Below are positions 24,918 to 34,606 of a stretch of 42,315 nt of DNA, piece after piece. The DNA comes from an uncultured Oscillospiraceae bacterium. GTDB lineage: Bacteria > Bacillota > Clostridia > Oscillospirales > Acutalibacteraceae. The position numbers and the translations under genes were made by a program. The first letter of the stretch is position 1. Each line of letters begins with the position of its first letter. The notes beneath the pieces were generated by a model, which made no database searches, was not told the DNA's origin, and saw only the letters and a list, made by a program, of their open reading frames with translations. The DNA lies in assembly GCA_900549775.1 (NCBI GenBank), contig URPR01000008.1:1-42315 (forward strand), given 5' to 3'.

Positions 24918-26282
24918 TCATTTTACTTCAATAAGTAACACATTCTGCGTATTTTCGTCAACCTTAAATTGCTCCGCTATCCCAAAGCCTTCAAGCCAAA
25001 TAACTGTACTTTCATGAGCTAAAATCGCTAAACTTTCCCTTTTATTAATCGGTACCTTTTGCTCATTAAAAAACTTTTTTAATGACTTTGTAACGTTTCT
25101 CCTAAGCGGTGAAAATTTATCTTTTTCTTCCCTATTCCTAAAAACACTTCCTTCAGGAATCTTATCACAATCCAAAGCATTTTTTCCTGCATCTATGTCG
25201 CACAGTCTTTCATAATCTGCTCTTTTTACAATTTTAATTATGAACTTTCTAGAATTTTCTGTCAAGCAATTATTTTGCTTAATAAGAGGGATAAATAACT
25301 TTTTAAGCGGTAATTTTTCTGTTTTTTCAAAAACACTTAAAACATCATCTTCAGCCTTTACATAAACATTTCCAGGTAAATTCACAGTTCCTGTGCCATT
25401 TGTTATAATGTCAAAGATAAGCTTCATATGAGTAAATTCTAACCTTGCGTAAGCAAATTTTTCACCTAATGCTAGTTTTATAACCCTTGACAGCACAGCT
25501 CTGTCTAACTTTCTTAAAATATTTAGATTATATTTGCAATCGGATAATTTAGTTTTTTCTAGTTCTGCCTTTGAAATTTTTTGTAAATATATTTCATCTA
25601 ATCTAAAATTCTCCATAGAGCGGTAAAATGCATTTTCAAGATTCGGATTTACCTCCAATAGCTTCGGAATTACCTCTAACCTTATTTTATTTCTAGTATA
25701 CCTAACGTCAAAATTTGAGCTGTCCTCTATAAAATCTATACTGTTATCTCTACAGTACTTCACTGTTTCAGCCTTTTTTAAAGAAATGATCGGTCGTATT
25801 ATTCTGCCTCTCACAGGCGGTATGCCACACAGTCCAGAAAGCGATGTCCCTTTAGACATGTTCAAAATTAAAGTCTCCAAGCTGTCTGAAAGTGTGTGCG
25901 CCGTGGCAATTTTAGTTGTTTCGTTTTCCGCCACTTCATCAAAAAACTTATACCGAACTTCTCTTCCACATTCTTCTACACTTAGCCCCTGCTTCTTGGC
26001 CTCTAGTTTTACGTCCTTTCTCAAAACCTTAACAGGAACTTTTTTTTCTTTACAAAAATCTATTACAAATTTTTCATCTCGTTCTGCTTCTTGGCCTCTT
26101 AACATATGGTTTACGTGTGCTACTGTTATCTTTAAATACCTTTCTTTTTGAATCTTTAAAAGGAAACACAGCAAACACATAGAATCAGACCCGCCAGAAA
26201 CACCAACTACTACACTTTCTCCATAAGGTAGCATATCAAACTTTTCAATATCATTATAAATTTTTTTTTCTATCTCATTCAT
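24918..26282 (-). CDS. tilS: tRNA(Ile)-lysidine synthase TilS
   Basis: TilS attaches lysine to C34 of tRNA-Ile(CAU), allowing AUA decoding. The product has the PP-loop SGGSDS near residue 30, the HVNHMLRG motif, ATAHTLSDSLETLILN and the IDFIEDSSNFDVRYTRNKIR segment that defines the family. C-terminal substrate-binding domains bring it to about 454 residues. ATG 26282 overlaps the dnaB stop by 8 bases (ATGAATGA), implying coupled translation. The presence of tilS is relevant to the ATA codons seen at ORF starts elsewhere in the window. Confidence 0.95.
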   Translation of the reverse strand: MNEIEKKIYNDIEKFDMLPYGESVVVGVSGGSDSMCLLCFLLKIQKERYLKITVAHVNHMLRGQEAERDEKFVIDFCKEKKVPVKVLRKDVKLEAKKQGLSVEECGREVRYKFFDEVAENETTKIATAHTLSDSLETLILNMSKGTSLSGLCGIPPVRGRIIRPIISLKKAETVKYCRDNSIDFIEDSSNFDVRYTRNKIRLEVIPKLLEVNPNLENAFYRSMENFRLDEIYLQKISKAELEKTKLSDCKYNLNILRKLDRAVLSRVIKLALGEKFAYARLEFTHMKLIFDIITNGTGTVNLPGNVYVKAEDDVLSVFEKTEKLPLKKLFIPLIKQNNCLTENSRKFIIKIVKRADYERLCDIDAGKNALDCDKIPEGSVFRNREEKDKFSPLRRNVTKSLKKFFNEQKVPINKRESLAILAHESTVIWLEGFGIAEQFKVDENTQNVLLIEVK

Positions 26283-27642
26283 ACCTTGACCCTGCACTGC
26301 CTGTAAATCTCATAAACTCGCCCTGCCAATGCAGCGGCACAGTTCTAGTCTCGCCATGACGGTTTTTGGCAACAATACATTCCCCGCTATTTTTATCATA
26401 ATCTTCTTCAATAGCCTCATCGTTTTTGTAGTAATCTCCTCTATAAAGGAAAAGCACAATGTCTGCATCCTGCTCTATAGAACCTGAATCTCGCAAATCA
26501 GACAACATTGGCCTATGTTCTGCTCTTTGTTCGCTTGCACGAGAAAGCTGGGATAGAGTTATTACAGGTACATTTATTTCCTTAGCCATTATTTTGAGAT
26601 TTCTGGTTATTTCCGATATTTCTTGAACGCGGTTGTCTATTCTTTTCGCACTGGACATAAGCTGTAAATAGTCTATCACAACTAAATCTACGTCCTTAAG
26701 TCTCCTAAGTTTTGCCTTCATTTCCGGTACTGTTATTCCCGGCGTGTCGTCAAAATATAATTTAGTCTTAGATAAAATATCTCCCGCTTCAATGAGCCTG
26801 ATCCACTCATCTTCTTCAAGCTTACCGGTCCTGAGCTTCACACCGTGTACCATAGCTTCTGTGGAAAGAAGCCTCGAGGTTAACTGTTCTCTTGTCATTT
26901 CAAGCGAGAAAAATGCAACTTTTTTGCTTTCTTTCACCGCCACATGCCTTGCTATATTTAAGGCAAAACTAGTCTTACCCATACCCGGGCGGGCCGCTAA
27001 AAGAATTAAGTCCGACCTATTAAGCCCTGTAATAGTATCATCAAGGTCTTTTATGCCGGTGGGTATGCCCCTATAAAGGTTTTGAGAATCTGAATTTAAC
27101 GCATCTAACCTATCAAACGTCTCTATTATAGATTCATTAACCCTCTGTAGTCCCTGCATACTTTTGCCGCGACGAATATCAAATATTTTTTGTTCTGCAC
27201 TGTCTATCAAAACAGATGCATCATACGTCCCTTGCGTAGCATCTTCTATAATGTCTCTAGCTGTTATTATCAAAGTTCTAACATCATAGTTATCTCTGAC
27301 GATGCTGGCATAGTTTTCTACATTCGATATCGACGGTACAATTTGTGCAAGTTCCATCAAATAAGTTTTGCCGTTTGAGTCATTAAAAACACTATTTTTT
27401 TTCAACTCTTCCAGCAGCGTGACAAAATCTATAGTTCTGCCTTGCGTAAACATGTCTAGCAAAGTTTCATATATTAGCTTGTGGTTTCCCAGGTGAAAAT
27501 ACTCAGGTCGCGGCAAAATTTCTGCAACTTTATCTATGCAACTCGAGTCAAGCAAAATAGCGCCTAAAACCGATTGTTCCGCTTCTAAGCTAAACGGTAG
27601 TTTCATTCCGTCATATGTCGATGCAACATTTAATTTTTCCAT
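26275..27642 (-). CDS. dnaB: Replicative DNA helicase DnaB
   Basis: DnaB is the hexameric 5'-3' helicase at the replication fork (called DnaC in Bacillus). The 455-residue product has the N-terminal scaffold domain (LPFSLEAEQSVLGAILLD), a linker helix, and the RecA-like motor with Walker A ARPGMGKTSFAL (near 215-226), Walker B DLVVIDYLQLM and the SQLSRASEQR motif. ATG 27642 follows AAAGGGGAAATAA. rplI-dnaB adjacency is conserved in Bacillota. Confidence 0.97.
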   Translation of the reverse strand: MEKLNVASTYDGMKLPFSLEAEQSVLGAILLDSSCIDKVAEILPRPEYFHLGNHKLIYETLLDMFTQGRTIDFVTLLEELKKNSVFNDSNGKTYLMELAQIVPSISNVENYASIVRDNYDVRTLIITARDIIEDATQGTYDASVLIDSAEQKIFDIRRGKSMQGLQRVNESIIETFDRLDALNSDSQNLYRGIPTGIKDLDDTITGLNRSDLILLAARPGMGKTSFALNIARHVAVKESKKVAFFSLEMTREQLTSRLLSTEAMVHGVKLRTGKLEEDEWIRLIEAGDILSKTKLYFDDTPGITVPEMKAKLRRLKDVDLVVIDYLQLMSSAKRIDNRVQEISEITRNLKIMAKEINVPVITLSQLSRASEQRAEHRPMLSDLRDSGSIEQDADIVLFLYRGDYYKNDEAIEEDYDKNSGECIVAKNRHGETRTVPLHWQGEFMRFTGSAGSRYE

Positions 27643-27710
27643 TTATTTCCCCTTTGCGTCTATGCACGCTGTAACGATATAACCACATCAAAACGCCAAA
27701 ATAATATAGA

Positions 27711-27745
27711 GACTAGAAGCTAAAATCTTAAAATTCAGCTCCTAG
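27711..27745 (-). terminator. Hairpin between rplI and dnaB
   Basis: On the minus strand GACTAGGAGCT pairs with AGCTTCTAGTC (one G-U) around a 13-nt loop, followed by a weak T-rich tract. It probably gives partial termination after rplI; dnaB has no obvious separate promoter. Confidence 0.5.
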
Positions 27746-27759
27746 TCAAAGACGTAAAA

Positions 27760-28206
27760 TTAGTTTCCTTTTACCACTACTAGCATCTGCGTAACAATGC
27801 CTTGATGTAATTTTATAGATATCTTATAAGTGCCAAAACTTTTTATTTCTTCGCTTAAATTTATTTTTCTCTTGTCGACATCTAAATTATATTCTTTCTT
27901 AATTTCCTGCGCGATTTCTTTAGCTGTAACTGAGCCAAACAGCTTTCCGTTTTCGCCTGCTTTTGCCGATACTTCAACAGTTTTATTTTCAAGTTTTTCC
28001 GCTAAAATTTTAGCTTCTTTTATTTGCTCATCCAACTTATGTTGCTTAGCTAATTTTTGGCTATTCAGCTCTAAAATCGCTTCTTTGTCAGCTATTTTTG
28101 CAAGTTTCTTCGGTAATAAAAAATTTCTTGCAAATCCGTCTGAAACTTCTATTAAATCTCCTTTTTTCCCGTTGCCTTTCACATCACATAGCAAAATAAC
28201 CTGCAT
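27760..28206 (-). CDS. rplI: 50S ribosomal protein L9
   Basis: L9 binds 23S rRNA at the base of the L1 stalk. The 148-residue product has the N-terminal domain VILLCDVKGNGKKGDLIEVSDGFARNFLLPKKLA, a long connecting helix and the C-terminal domain with GKLFGSVTAKEIAQEI. ATG 28206 is preceded by CTGGGGG. It sits between rnj and dnaB. Confidence 0.97.
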   Translation of the reverse strand: MQVILLCDVKGNGKKGDLIEVSDGFARNFLLPKKLAKIADKEAILELNSQKLAKQHKLDEQIKEAKILAEKLENKTVEVSAKAGENGKLFGSVTAKEIAQEIKKEYNLDVDKRKINLSEEIKSFGTYKISIKLHQGIVTQMLVVVKGN

Positions 28207-28235
28207 CCATATTCCCCCAGATCAAAAAATAAATT

Positions 28236-30191
28236 TTATACTTCCATTATTATGGGTAAAATCATTGGGCTACGTTTGGTTTGTTCATAAAAGAACTTAG
28301 ACAATGCTTCTTTTATATTGCTTTTAATCATTCCCCACTCGTAAACATTTTCATTATTGCATTCACTTAAAATCTCAGTTACTTTAGCCTTTGCCGCTGT
28401 CATTAACGACTCCGATTCTCTCACATAGACAAAGCCCCTTGAAACTATGTCAGGTCCCGATACTACATATCCACTTGAAAAATCTATAGCGCATACCACA
28501 ACTATCAGACCATCTTGCGCCAAATGTTTCCTATCTCTAAGCACAACATTTCCAACATCTCCGACACCAAGTCCGTCAACCAGAACCCTACCAGCTGGTA
28601 CTTTCCCTATATTCTTCATATGATTTTGATTTATTTCCAGTAAATCACCAATATCACCAATATATACATTTGAAGCCGGCATACCCATCTCTACCGCAAG
28701 CGCACCATGTCGCCTTAAATGTTTCTGTTCACCATGAACCGGAATAAAATATTTAGGCTTAACGATGCTTTGTATAAGTTTTAGTTCTTCTGCGCATGCG
28801 TGACCAGAAACATGTACTTCATACATAGATTCATAAACAACTGTACAACCTCTTTTCATCAGGTCGTTTATAACAGAACCTATCATTTTTTCATTGCCCG
28901 GTATGGGGTTTGCCGAAATAATTATAAAATCTTCCGGTCCAACATCAACTTTTTTATGGTCAGCCGATGCCATTCTAGATAATGCAGACATAGGCTCGCC
29001 TTGGCTGCCTGTGGTAAGTAAAACAATTTGCTCTTTTGGATATTTGTTCAATAAATCTATATCTATTATAACACCTTCAGGTACGTCCAAATACCCAAGT
29101 TCACTAGCTATTGTAACATAGTTTATCATGCTTCTTCCGGAAAAAGCCACTTTTCTATCATATTTTACAGCACAATTTATTATCTGTCGAATTCTGCCTA
29201 TGTTTGAGGCAAATGAAGCAATTATAATCCTGTTTTTCCCAGCTTTTCTGAAAAGATTGTCAAAAGAAGCATTTAAGTTTTTCTCTGTTTTAGTGTAGCC
29301 AGGTCTATCGGCATTGGTTGAATCTGCAAAAAGAGCCAAAACGCCCTTCGAGCCAAGTTGTGCAAATCTGCCAAGATCTATCACTTCTCCCTGAACTGGA
29401 GTAAAATCAACCTTAAAGTCGCCTGTATGAATCAGCACTCCGGCAGGTGAATTAATCGCTACACCCACAGCATCCGGTATCGAATGGTTCACCCTAATAA
29501 ACTCAATCTCCATGCATCCAAGTTTAATCTTGCTTCCAGGTTTCACAACATTTAAGTTTGCTTTATTTAATAGGTTGTGCTCTTTAAGCTTGCCATTAAG
29601 CAGTCCAATAGTCAAAGCCGTACCGTAAATTGGCACATTCACTTTCCTTAATAGATACGGTATTGAACCGATATGGTCTTCGTGTCCATGCGTTATAACT
29701 AGTCCTTTTATTTTGTCGGCATTCTTTTCAATATATGAAAAGTCAGGTATAACCAAGTCCACTCCAGGCATTTCAGCATCTGGGAAAGCCATTCCGCAGT
29801 CTAAAATAAACATGTCGTTTTGACATTCAAAAACAGTCACATTTTTCCCTATTTCATTTAGTCCCCCTAAAAAAGCAACTTTCATAGAAGGTTTTGCCAT
29901 TTGCCGCCTGTTGTTTGTTCTTTTCCTTTTCACAGTGTTAGATATTTGTGGTTGCTTTTTTTCATCTTTTGCAAGCTCTTTATTTTTATTGTACAGTTTT
30001 CTTTTATCCGTTTCGGTTTTATCGGTTCTATTAGATTTAACTGTATTTCTTTTCGTTGCAGCATTAGATTCTTTAGAATTTTCGTTAGTTCTGGATTTAG
30101 ACAGCGTTTGATTTAATTTTCTTTCTGAAGATGCGCCAAAACGGCGATTTCTCTTAACTTGAGAACTTTCTTCTTTTTTTATTTCTATCAT
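28236..30191 (-). CDS. rnj: Ribonuclease J
   Basis: RNase J is a metallo-beta-lactamase/beta-CASP nuclease with 5'-3' exo- and endonuclease activity, central to RNA decay in Bacillota. The catalytic domain starts near residue 103 (MKVAFLGGLNEIGKN) and has the metal motif THGHEDHIGS, then beta-CASP elements and SGHACAEELKL. The 100 residues before it are Lys/Arg/Asn-rich and probably disordered, an extension absent from Bacillus RNase J1. ATG 30191 is 10-11 bases from GGAGG; a longer form from ATG 30209 would have no ribosome binding site. The two-gene order rnj-rplI suggests joint expression. Confidence 0.95.
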   Translation of the reverse strand: MIEIKKEESSQVKRNRRFGASSERKLNQTLSKSRTNENSKESNAATKRNTVKSNRTDKTETDKRKLYNKNKELAKDEKKQPQISNTVKRKRTNNRRQMAKPSMKVAFLGGLNEIGKNVTVFECQNDMFILDCGMAFPDAEMPGVDLVIPDFSYIEKNADKIKGLVITHGHEDHIGSIPYLLRKVNVPIYGTALTIGLLNGKLKEHNLLNKANLNVVKPGSKIKLGCMEIEFIRVNHSIPDAVGVAINSPAGVLIHTGDFKVDFTPVQGEVIDLGRFAQLGSKGVLALFADSTNADRPGYTKTEKNLNASFDNLFRKAGKNRIIIASFASNIGRIRQIINCAVKYDRKVAFSGRSMINYVTIASELGYLDVPEGVIIDIDLLNKYPKEQIVLLTTGSQGEPMSALSRMASADHKKVDVGPEDFIIISANPIPGNEKMIGSVINDLMKRGCTVVYESMYEVHVSGHACAEELKLIQSIVKPKYFIPVHGEQKHLRRHGALAVEMGMPASNVYIGDIGDLLEINQNHMKNIGKVPAGRVLVDGLGVGDVGNVVLRDRKHLAQDGLIVVVCAIDFSSGYVVSGPDIVSRGFVYVRESESLMTAAKAKVTEILSECNNENVYEWGMIKSNIKEALSKFFYEQTKRSPMILPIIMEV

Positions 30192-30310
30192 TAATATACA
30201 TACCTCCATTTATTTATATGTTTTTACTAATCCGCAAACGGTGCCGGATAAAATTTTGAAATCTATAATAAAATTTTAAAAATGTAAAGCCGAACACAAA
30301 TATTATATAC

Positions 30311-30339
30311 ATTTTACTACTTAAACTAAACTTTGTCAA
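30311..30339 (-). promoter_or_regulatory. rnj promoter
   Basis: On the minus strand TTGACA (30339-30334) and TAAAAT (30316-30311) are 17 bp apart, predicting an untranslated leader of about 110 bases. The rest of the 30210-30505 gap is A+T rich and holds no ORF that I can support. Confidence 0.75.
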
Positions 30340-30423
30340 TAAACAACTACTCACTATTTTGTTTATGAAAAGTCCATACATTCAACAATTATAGCTATTA
30401 TGAACTACTTTTTTACATTGCTA

Positions 30424-30452
30424 TTGCTGTTAATTTTCCAAAATGTTATAAT
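30424..30452 (+). promoter_or_regulatory. Promoter of the tepA-ftsK run
   Basis: TTGCTG (30424-30429) and TATAAT (30447-30452) are separated by 17 bp, 54 bases before the TTG start. Confidence 0.7.
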
Positions 30453-30505
30453 AATGTATTATATTGCAAAACTGTGGAGAAGCTAATCGCAGGAGTGTGA
30501 TATAA

Positions 30506-31243
30506 TTGAGTAAAAAAAATAAATCCGATTGTGAAGTAAAAAACAGCGATAACTCTGCCAGCAATAAAGCGGAGCCCGGTAGCCAAAAACAGACCGATCA
30601 AATTAAAGAAACCAGTTCCATCATTATAAATAATAAGTACACTATCTATTGCATGACCATAATTGGCGAGATTGAGGGACATTCGATTGCTTCTGAGAAA
30701 ACTAAAACTACTAAATATGAACATGTAATTCCACAGCTTGTCGCAATAGAAGAAACAGAAAAGATCGATGGTCTCTTAATACTTCTAAACACCGTAGGTG
30801 GAGACATTGAAGCGGGACTTGCCCTTGCTGAATTGATCTCCGGCATGAAAAAGCCCAACGTCTCTATGGTTATAGGCGGAGGTCATTCCATAGGCGTTCC
30901 ATTAGCCGTATCTGCTAAAAAATCTTTTATAGCAAAATCCGCCACCATGACAATCCACCCCGTAAGGACCAACGGTGTCACTTTAGGCGTTCCGCAAAGC
31001 TTTGAGCATTTTCAACGTATGCAAAAAAGAATAACCACATTCGTTACAGATAACTCTAAAATTTCTAAGGAACGCTTTTTGCAACTGGCTATGAACACAA
31101 ACGAACTCGTAATGGACATTGGCACGGTGCTAGACGGCGATGAAGCTGTAAAAGAAGGAATTATAGACAAAGTGGGAACACTTTCCGATGCTATCGATGC
31201 ATTGTATGATATGATCAAAAAAAACAAAAAAGTCAATAAATAA
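30506..31243 (+). CDS. tepA: ClpP-like serine protease of the TepA family
   Basis: This ClpP-fold protein belongs to the group found beside spoIIIE/ftsK in Bacillota (TepA/YmfB). It has a polar, probably disordered N-terminus of about 40 residues, then ILLNTVGGDIEAGLALAELI, the nucleophile region GGGHSIGVPLAVSA (Ser in HSIG) and TMTIHPVRTNG with the catalytic His. Substrates are not established; roles in protein export and degradation of small spore proteins have been suggested for relatives. TTG 30506 follows GGAGTG. It is the first gene of a plus-strand run and is followed by ftsK. Confidence 0.85.
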   Translation: MSKKNKSDCEVKNSDNSASNKAEPGSQKQTDQIKETSSIIINNKYTIYCMTIIGEIEGHSIASEKTKTTKYEHVIPQLVAIEETEKIDGLLILLNTVGGDIEAGLALAELISGMKKPNVSMVIGGGHSIGVPLAVSAKKSFIAKSATMTIHPVRTNGVTLGVPQSFEHFQRMQKRITTFVTDNSKISKERFLQLAMNTNELVMDIGTVLDGDEAVKEGIIDKVGTLSDAIDALYDMIKKNKKVNK

Positions 31244-31297
31244 AAATCCTTGTGTCGGCCACAGCTGGCACTATTACATATTAGAGGTGAGTTTCAT

Positions 31298-33637
31298 TTG
31301 GTACAAAAAAAAGTAAAAAAAACACAGAAAAAAAGCAATACAAAAAATAAATCTTTGGAAAATTCAACAAAAGTAAAAACTCAAGAAATTTCCATTTTGC
31401 TTTTTGCATCTTCCATTTTGTTGAGCTGCCTGATATTAATAAAAGGCGAAAATGTTTGGACTTTCTTACATAACTTCATATTGGGCTTGTTTGGAGTAAG
31501 TGCATTTTTATTACCAATTCTGTTATGTTACACTGCTTTTGCTATTTTAGTTTCAAACAATTCAAAAATAAATTTAAAAATTTGGCAATCAGTCAGTATC
31601 ATATTTTTGTTTTCCACAACTACATACCTCTTCTCAAATGAAGGCAAATATTTTGAAGAAAATTATTTTAAGACGTTAGCACAACTGTACAAAAGCGGTA
31701 TGACAAACAAAGGTTCTGGTCTTGTAAGCGGAATTTTAGGAGTACCATGCGTTGCAGCTTTCGGCGAAGTAGGAGCTAAAATAATTATTTTACTTTTGCT
31801 TTTCGTAGCTATCATGCTATTGACCGGCACTAACTTAGTTCAATTGTTTAAAGCCATTTCAAAGCCTGTGGGTGTAGTAAAAGAAAGCTTAAGTGAAAAT
31901 CGTATGAAAAAAATTCAGCGTGAAAATGCCAATATTGATATTGCTTTAAACCAAAATGACTTTGCAGATGGGTATGAAAGTAAAAAAAGTTCCGAAAGTA
32001 AGCTTAATAAGCTAAAAAAAGCCTCTACTTCCATGAACAGCTTTTCTGACGACATAGAACTGACTACAAAAAAATTTTTAGAAAAAAGCAAACAATCTGA
32101 GCCATCAATCGTCGAAAATATAAATCAGGGACTAAACACTTCCATTGACGGAGAATATCATTACCCCAACCCTATGTTACTTGAAAAAAGCGTGGAATCA
32201 AACTCAGCCGATGTAGCAAAAGAATTGCAGCTAAATGGTAAGATGCTGGTAGATACACTAGAAAATTTTTCTGTACATACTAAAATCATAGACATAAGCC
32301 GAGGTCCTGCCGTAACTAGATATGAGTTGCAACCGGCCGCCGGCGTAAAGATAAGTAAAATTACAAATTTATCTGATGATATAGCATTAAACCTTGCCGC
32401 CTCTGGCGTAAGGATTGAAGCTCCCATTCCAGGGAAAGCCGCAGTCGGTGTGGAAATACCTAACAAGATTGTAAGTATAGTGAAAATGAGAGAACTGGTC
32501 AGTTCTAAAGAGTTCATGGGCTCAAAAAGCAAATTGTCTGTCATATTAGGAAAAGATATCGCTGGAAATGTCAAGGTTGCCGATCTTGCCAAGATGCCTC
32601 ACCTCTTAATAGCCGGCTCTACAGGCTCTGGTAAGTCCGTGTGCATAAATTCATTCATAATAAGCCTTTTATATAAGGCCTCACCAAATGAAGTAAAACT
32701 CTTAATGGTTGACCCAAAAGTAGTTGAACTTGGCATTTATAACGGTATCCCACACCTTCTGGTGCCTGTTGTGACCGATCCCCGAAAAGCCGCGGGAGCA
32801 CTCAACTGGGCCGTAACCGAAATGCTTAAACGATATCAGATGTTTGCAGAAAATAACGTAAGGGACATAACTTCCTACAATAGCATGGTAAAGGTTAAAC
32901 TTAAAAATGCAAGCGATGCAGAAAAGGAAAACCTCAAAGCACTCCCTCAAATAGTGATAATAATTGATGAGTTGGCCGACTTGATGATGGTAGCACCAAA
33001 TGAAGTGGAAGATTCTATATGTAGACTTGCACAAATGGCCAGAGCTGCCGGAATGCACTTAGTTATAGCTACACAAAGGCCTTCCGTAGACGTAATAACA
33101 GGTATTATAAAAGCTAACATTCCAAGCCGTATTGCTCTTGCAGTTTCATCGCAAATTGATTCCAGAACTATACTTGACTCCGGCGGAGCAGAAAAATTAT
33201 TAGGTCGTGGAGATATGCTTTTTTCTCCTGTCGGTTCCCAAAAACCCGTGAGAATTCAAGGCTGCTTTGTAAGCGATAAAGAAATTGAATCTGTAATTGA
33301 GTATATAAAAGAATCTAAAGAAAATATATACGATTCAAATATAATGGATGAAATCGAAAAAAATGCTGTACTTGATAAAAAAGAAAAAGATACTTGCTCT
33401 GACAGTGATGATGACCCCATGCTACAAGACGCTGTCAAGTGTATCTTGGATAACAATCAAGCATCTACCTCGCTTTTACAAAGGAAATTGCGGCTCGGCT
33501 ACGCAAGAGCCGGCAGGATAATGGATCAAATGGAACAAAAAGGCATAGTTGGTCCTGCAAATGGCTCAAAGCCTCGTGAGATCTTAATTTCAGCTCAAAG
33601 ATGGTCTGAGATTAACGATAACAAAAATTTCAGTTAG
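31298..33637 (+). CDS. DNA translocase FtsK/SpoIIIE
   Basis: This membrane-anchored motor pumps chromosomal DNA at the septum. The product has a Lys-rich N-terminus, about four membrane helices (roughly residues 30-190), a linker, and the alpha-beta motor with Walker A AGSTGSGKSVCIN and Walker B IVIIIDELADLMM. A C-terminal gamma winged-helix follows (DPMLQDAVKCILDNNQAS...RLGYARAGRIMDQME) that reads orientation sequences. TTG 31298 is chosen because AGAGGTGA lies 7 bases upstream; an ATG at 31250 in frame has no site. Length of 779 residues fits SpoIIIE. Its tepA neighbour is the standard context. Confidence 0.94.
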   Translation: MVQKKVKKTQKKSNTKNKSLENSTKVKTQEISILLFASSILLSCLILIKGENVWTFLHNFILGLFGVSAFLLPILLCYTAFAILVSNNSKINLKIWQSVSIIFLFSTTTYLFSNEGKYFEENYFKTLAQLYKSGMTNKGSGLVSGILGVPCVAAFGEVGAKIIILLLLFVAIMLLTGTNLVQLFKAISKPVGVVKESLSENRMKKIQRENANIDIALNQNDFADGYESKKSSESKLNKLKKASTSMNSFSDDIELTTKKFLEKSKQSEPSIVENINQGLNTSIDGEYHYPNPMLLEKSVESNSADVAKELQLNGKMLVDTLENFSVHTKIIDISRGPAVTRYELQPAAGVKISKITNLSDDIALNLAASGVRIEAPIPGKAAVGVEIPNKIVSIVKMRELVSSKEFMGSKSKLSVILGKDIAGNVKVADLAKMPHLLIAGSTGSGKSVCINSFIISLLYKASPNEVKLLMVDPKVVELGIYNGIPHLLVPVVTDPRKAAGALNWAVTEMLKRYQMFAENNVRDITSYNSMVKVKLKNASDAEKENLKALPQIVIIIDELADLMMVAPNEVEDSICRLAQMARAAGMHLVIATQRPSVDVITGIIKANIPSRIALAVSSQIDSRTILDSGGAEKLLGRGDMLFSPVGSQKPVRIQGCFVSDKEIESVIEYIKESKENIYDSNIMDEIEKNAVLDKKEKDTCSDSDDDPMLQDAVKCILDNNQASTSLLQRKLRLGYARAGRIMDQMEQKGIVGPANGSKPREILISAQRWSEINDNKNFS

Positions 33638-33648
33638 GGTTTTTAATT

Positions 33649-34578
33649 ATGAAAAAATACAGCGTTAAACAGAAACGTACATTAATCGTTTCTTTAAGCA
33701 TAATTTTTGCAATAGCTATCGGCATTACTGTCTGTGAAAATTTTAATATTATTTCTTGGAAAAATGTATTTAACTTAGCAGGTGTTTCAGACTTTACTAG
33801 CGAGTCTGACCGGTACGATATGTCGGTGCATTTCATAGATGTCGGCAAGGCCGACAGTATTTACATAAAGTGCAAAGATAAAAACATTTTGATAGACTCC
33901 GGTGAAAAAAATACATACGATCTTGTTAATGAATATTTAAGGCGCCAAAACGTAAAAGTTTTAGATTTAGTAATAGCTACCCACCCTCACACAGACCACA
34001 TAGGTGGAATGCCTAAAGTTATAGAAGAATTTCAAATAAATAAGCTTTTGATGCCAGAATTAAAAGAAGAAGTTATTCCTACTTCCAGAACCTATGAAAA
34101 GTTTTTGCTTGCAATAAAAAATAAAAACATCACTCCTGAAAGGCCCATACCCGGAACCTCATTTAACGTTGGAGAATTAATTTTTGAGGTTCTCGCTCCA
34201 AATAAACAGTACGATGACGTAAATAATAATTCTATTGTAGTAAAAATGACATTTAAAAATACAAGTTTTCTGTTTACGGGCGATGCCGAGAAGGAATCTG
34301 AAAATGACATGATAAATAACAACTTCAACCTTGAAGCAGATGTCTTAAAAGTTGGTCATCACGGTAGCAAAACCTCCACAAGTTCTGCATTTCTTAGAAA
34401 AGTTAATCCTAAATACGCCGTCATTTGCGTAGGAGAAGACAGATATAATCTGCCTAAAAAAATTACTATAGATAAACTGACTAAAAGAAACATAAAGGTT
34501 TTCCGTACAGATTGTAACGGTACTGTTGTATTTTCTACAGATGGAAATAAAATTTCCGTTTTCACTGAAAAGGAATAA
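33649..34578 (+). CDS. ComEC/Rec2-like metallo-beta-lactamase-fold protein
   Basis: The 309-residue product has one N-terminal membrane helix or signal anchor (about 12-30), then a metallo-beta-lactamase domain facing outside. Metal motifs are ATHPHTDHIGG (HxHxDH), FLFTGDAEKE and VLKVGHHGSKTSTS, the signature of the C-terminal domain of the competence protein ComEC and its stand-alone relatives. It lacks the ComEC channel domain, so DNA uptake is not implied; a nuclease or phosphodiesterase acting outside the membrane is the best inference. Relatives are often paired with a small DUF3006 protein, and a matching ORF follows here. Confidence 0.85.
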   Translation: MKKYSVKQKRTLIVSLSIIFAIAIGITVCENFNIISWKNVFNLAGVSDFTSESDRYDMSVHFIDVGKADSIYIKCKDKNILIDSGEKNTYDLVNEYLRRQNVKVLDLVIATHPHTDHIGGMPKVIEEFQINKLLMPELKEEVIPTSRTYEKFLLAIKNKNITPERPIPGTSFNVGELIFEVLAPNKQYDDVNNNSIVVKMTFKNTSFLFTGDAEKESENDMINNNFNLEADVLKVGHHGSKTSTSSAFLRKVNPKYAVICVGEDRYNLPKKITIDKLTKRNIKVFRTDCNGTVVFSTDGNKISVFTEKE

Positions 34579-34606
34579 ATTTAACATTTAGCTGTAAGTA
34601 CTGACC

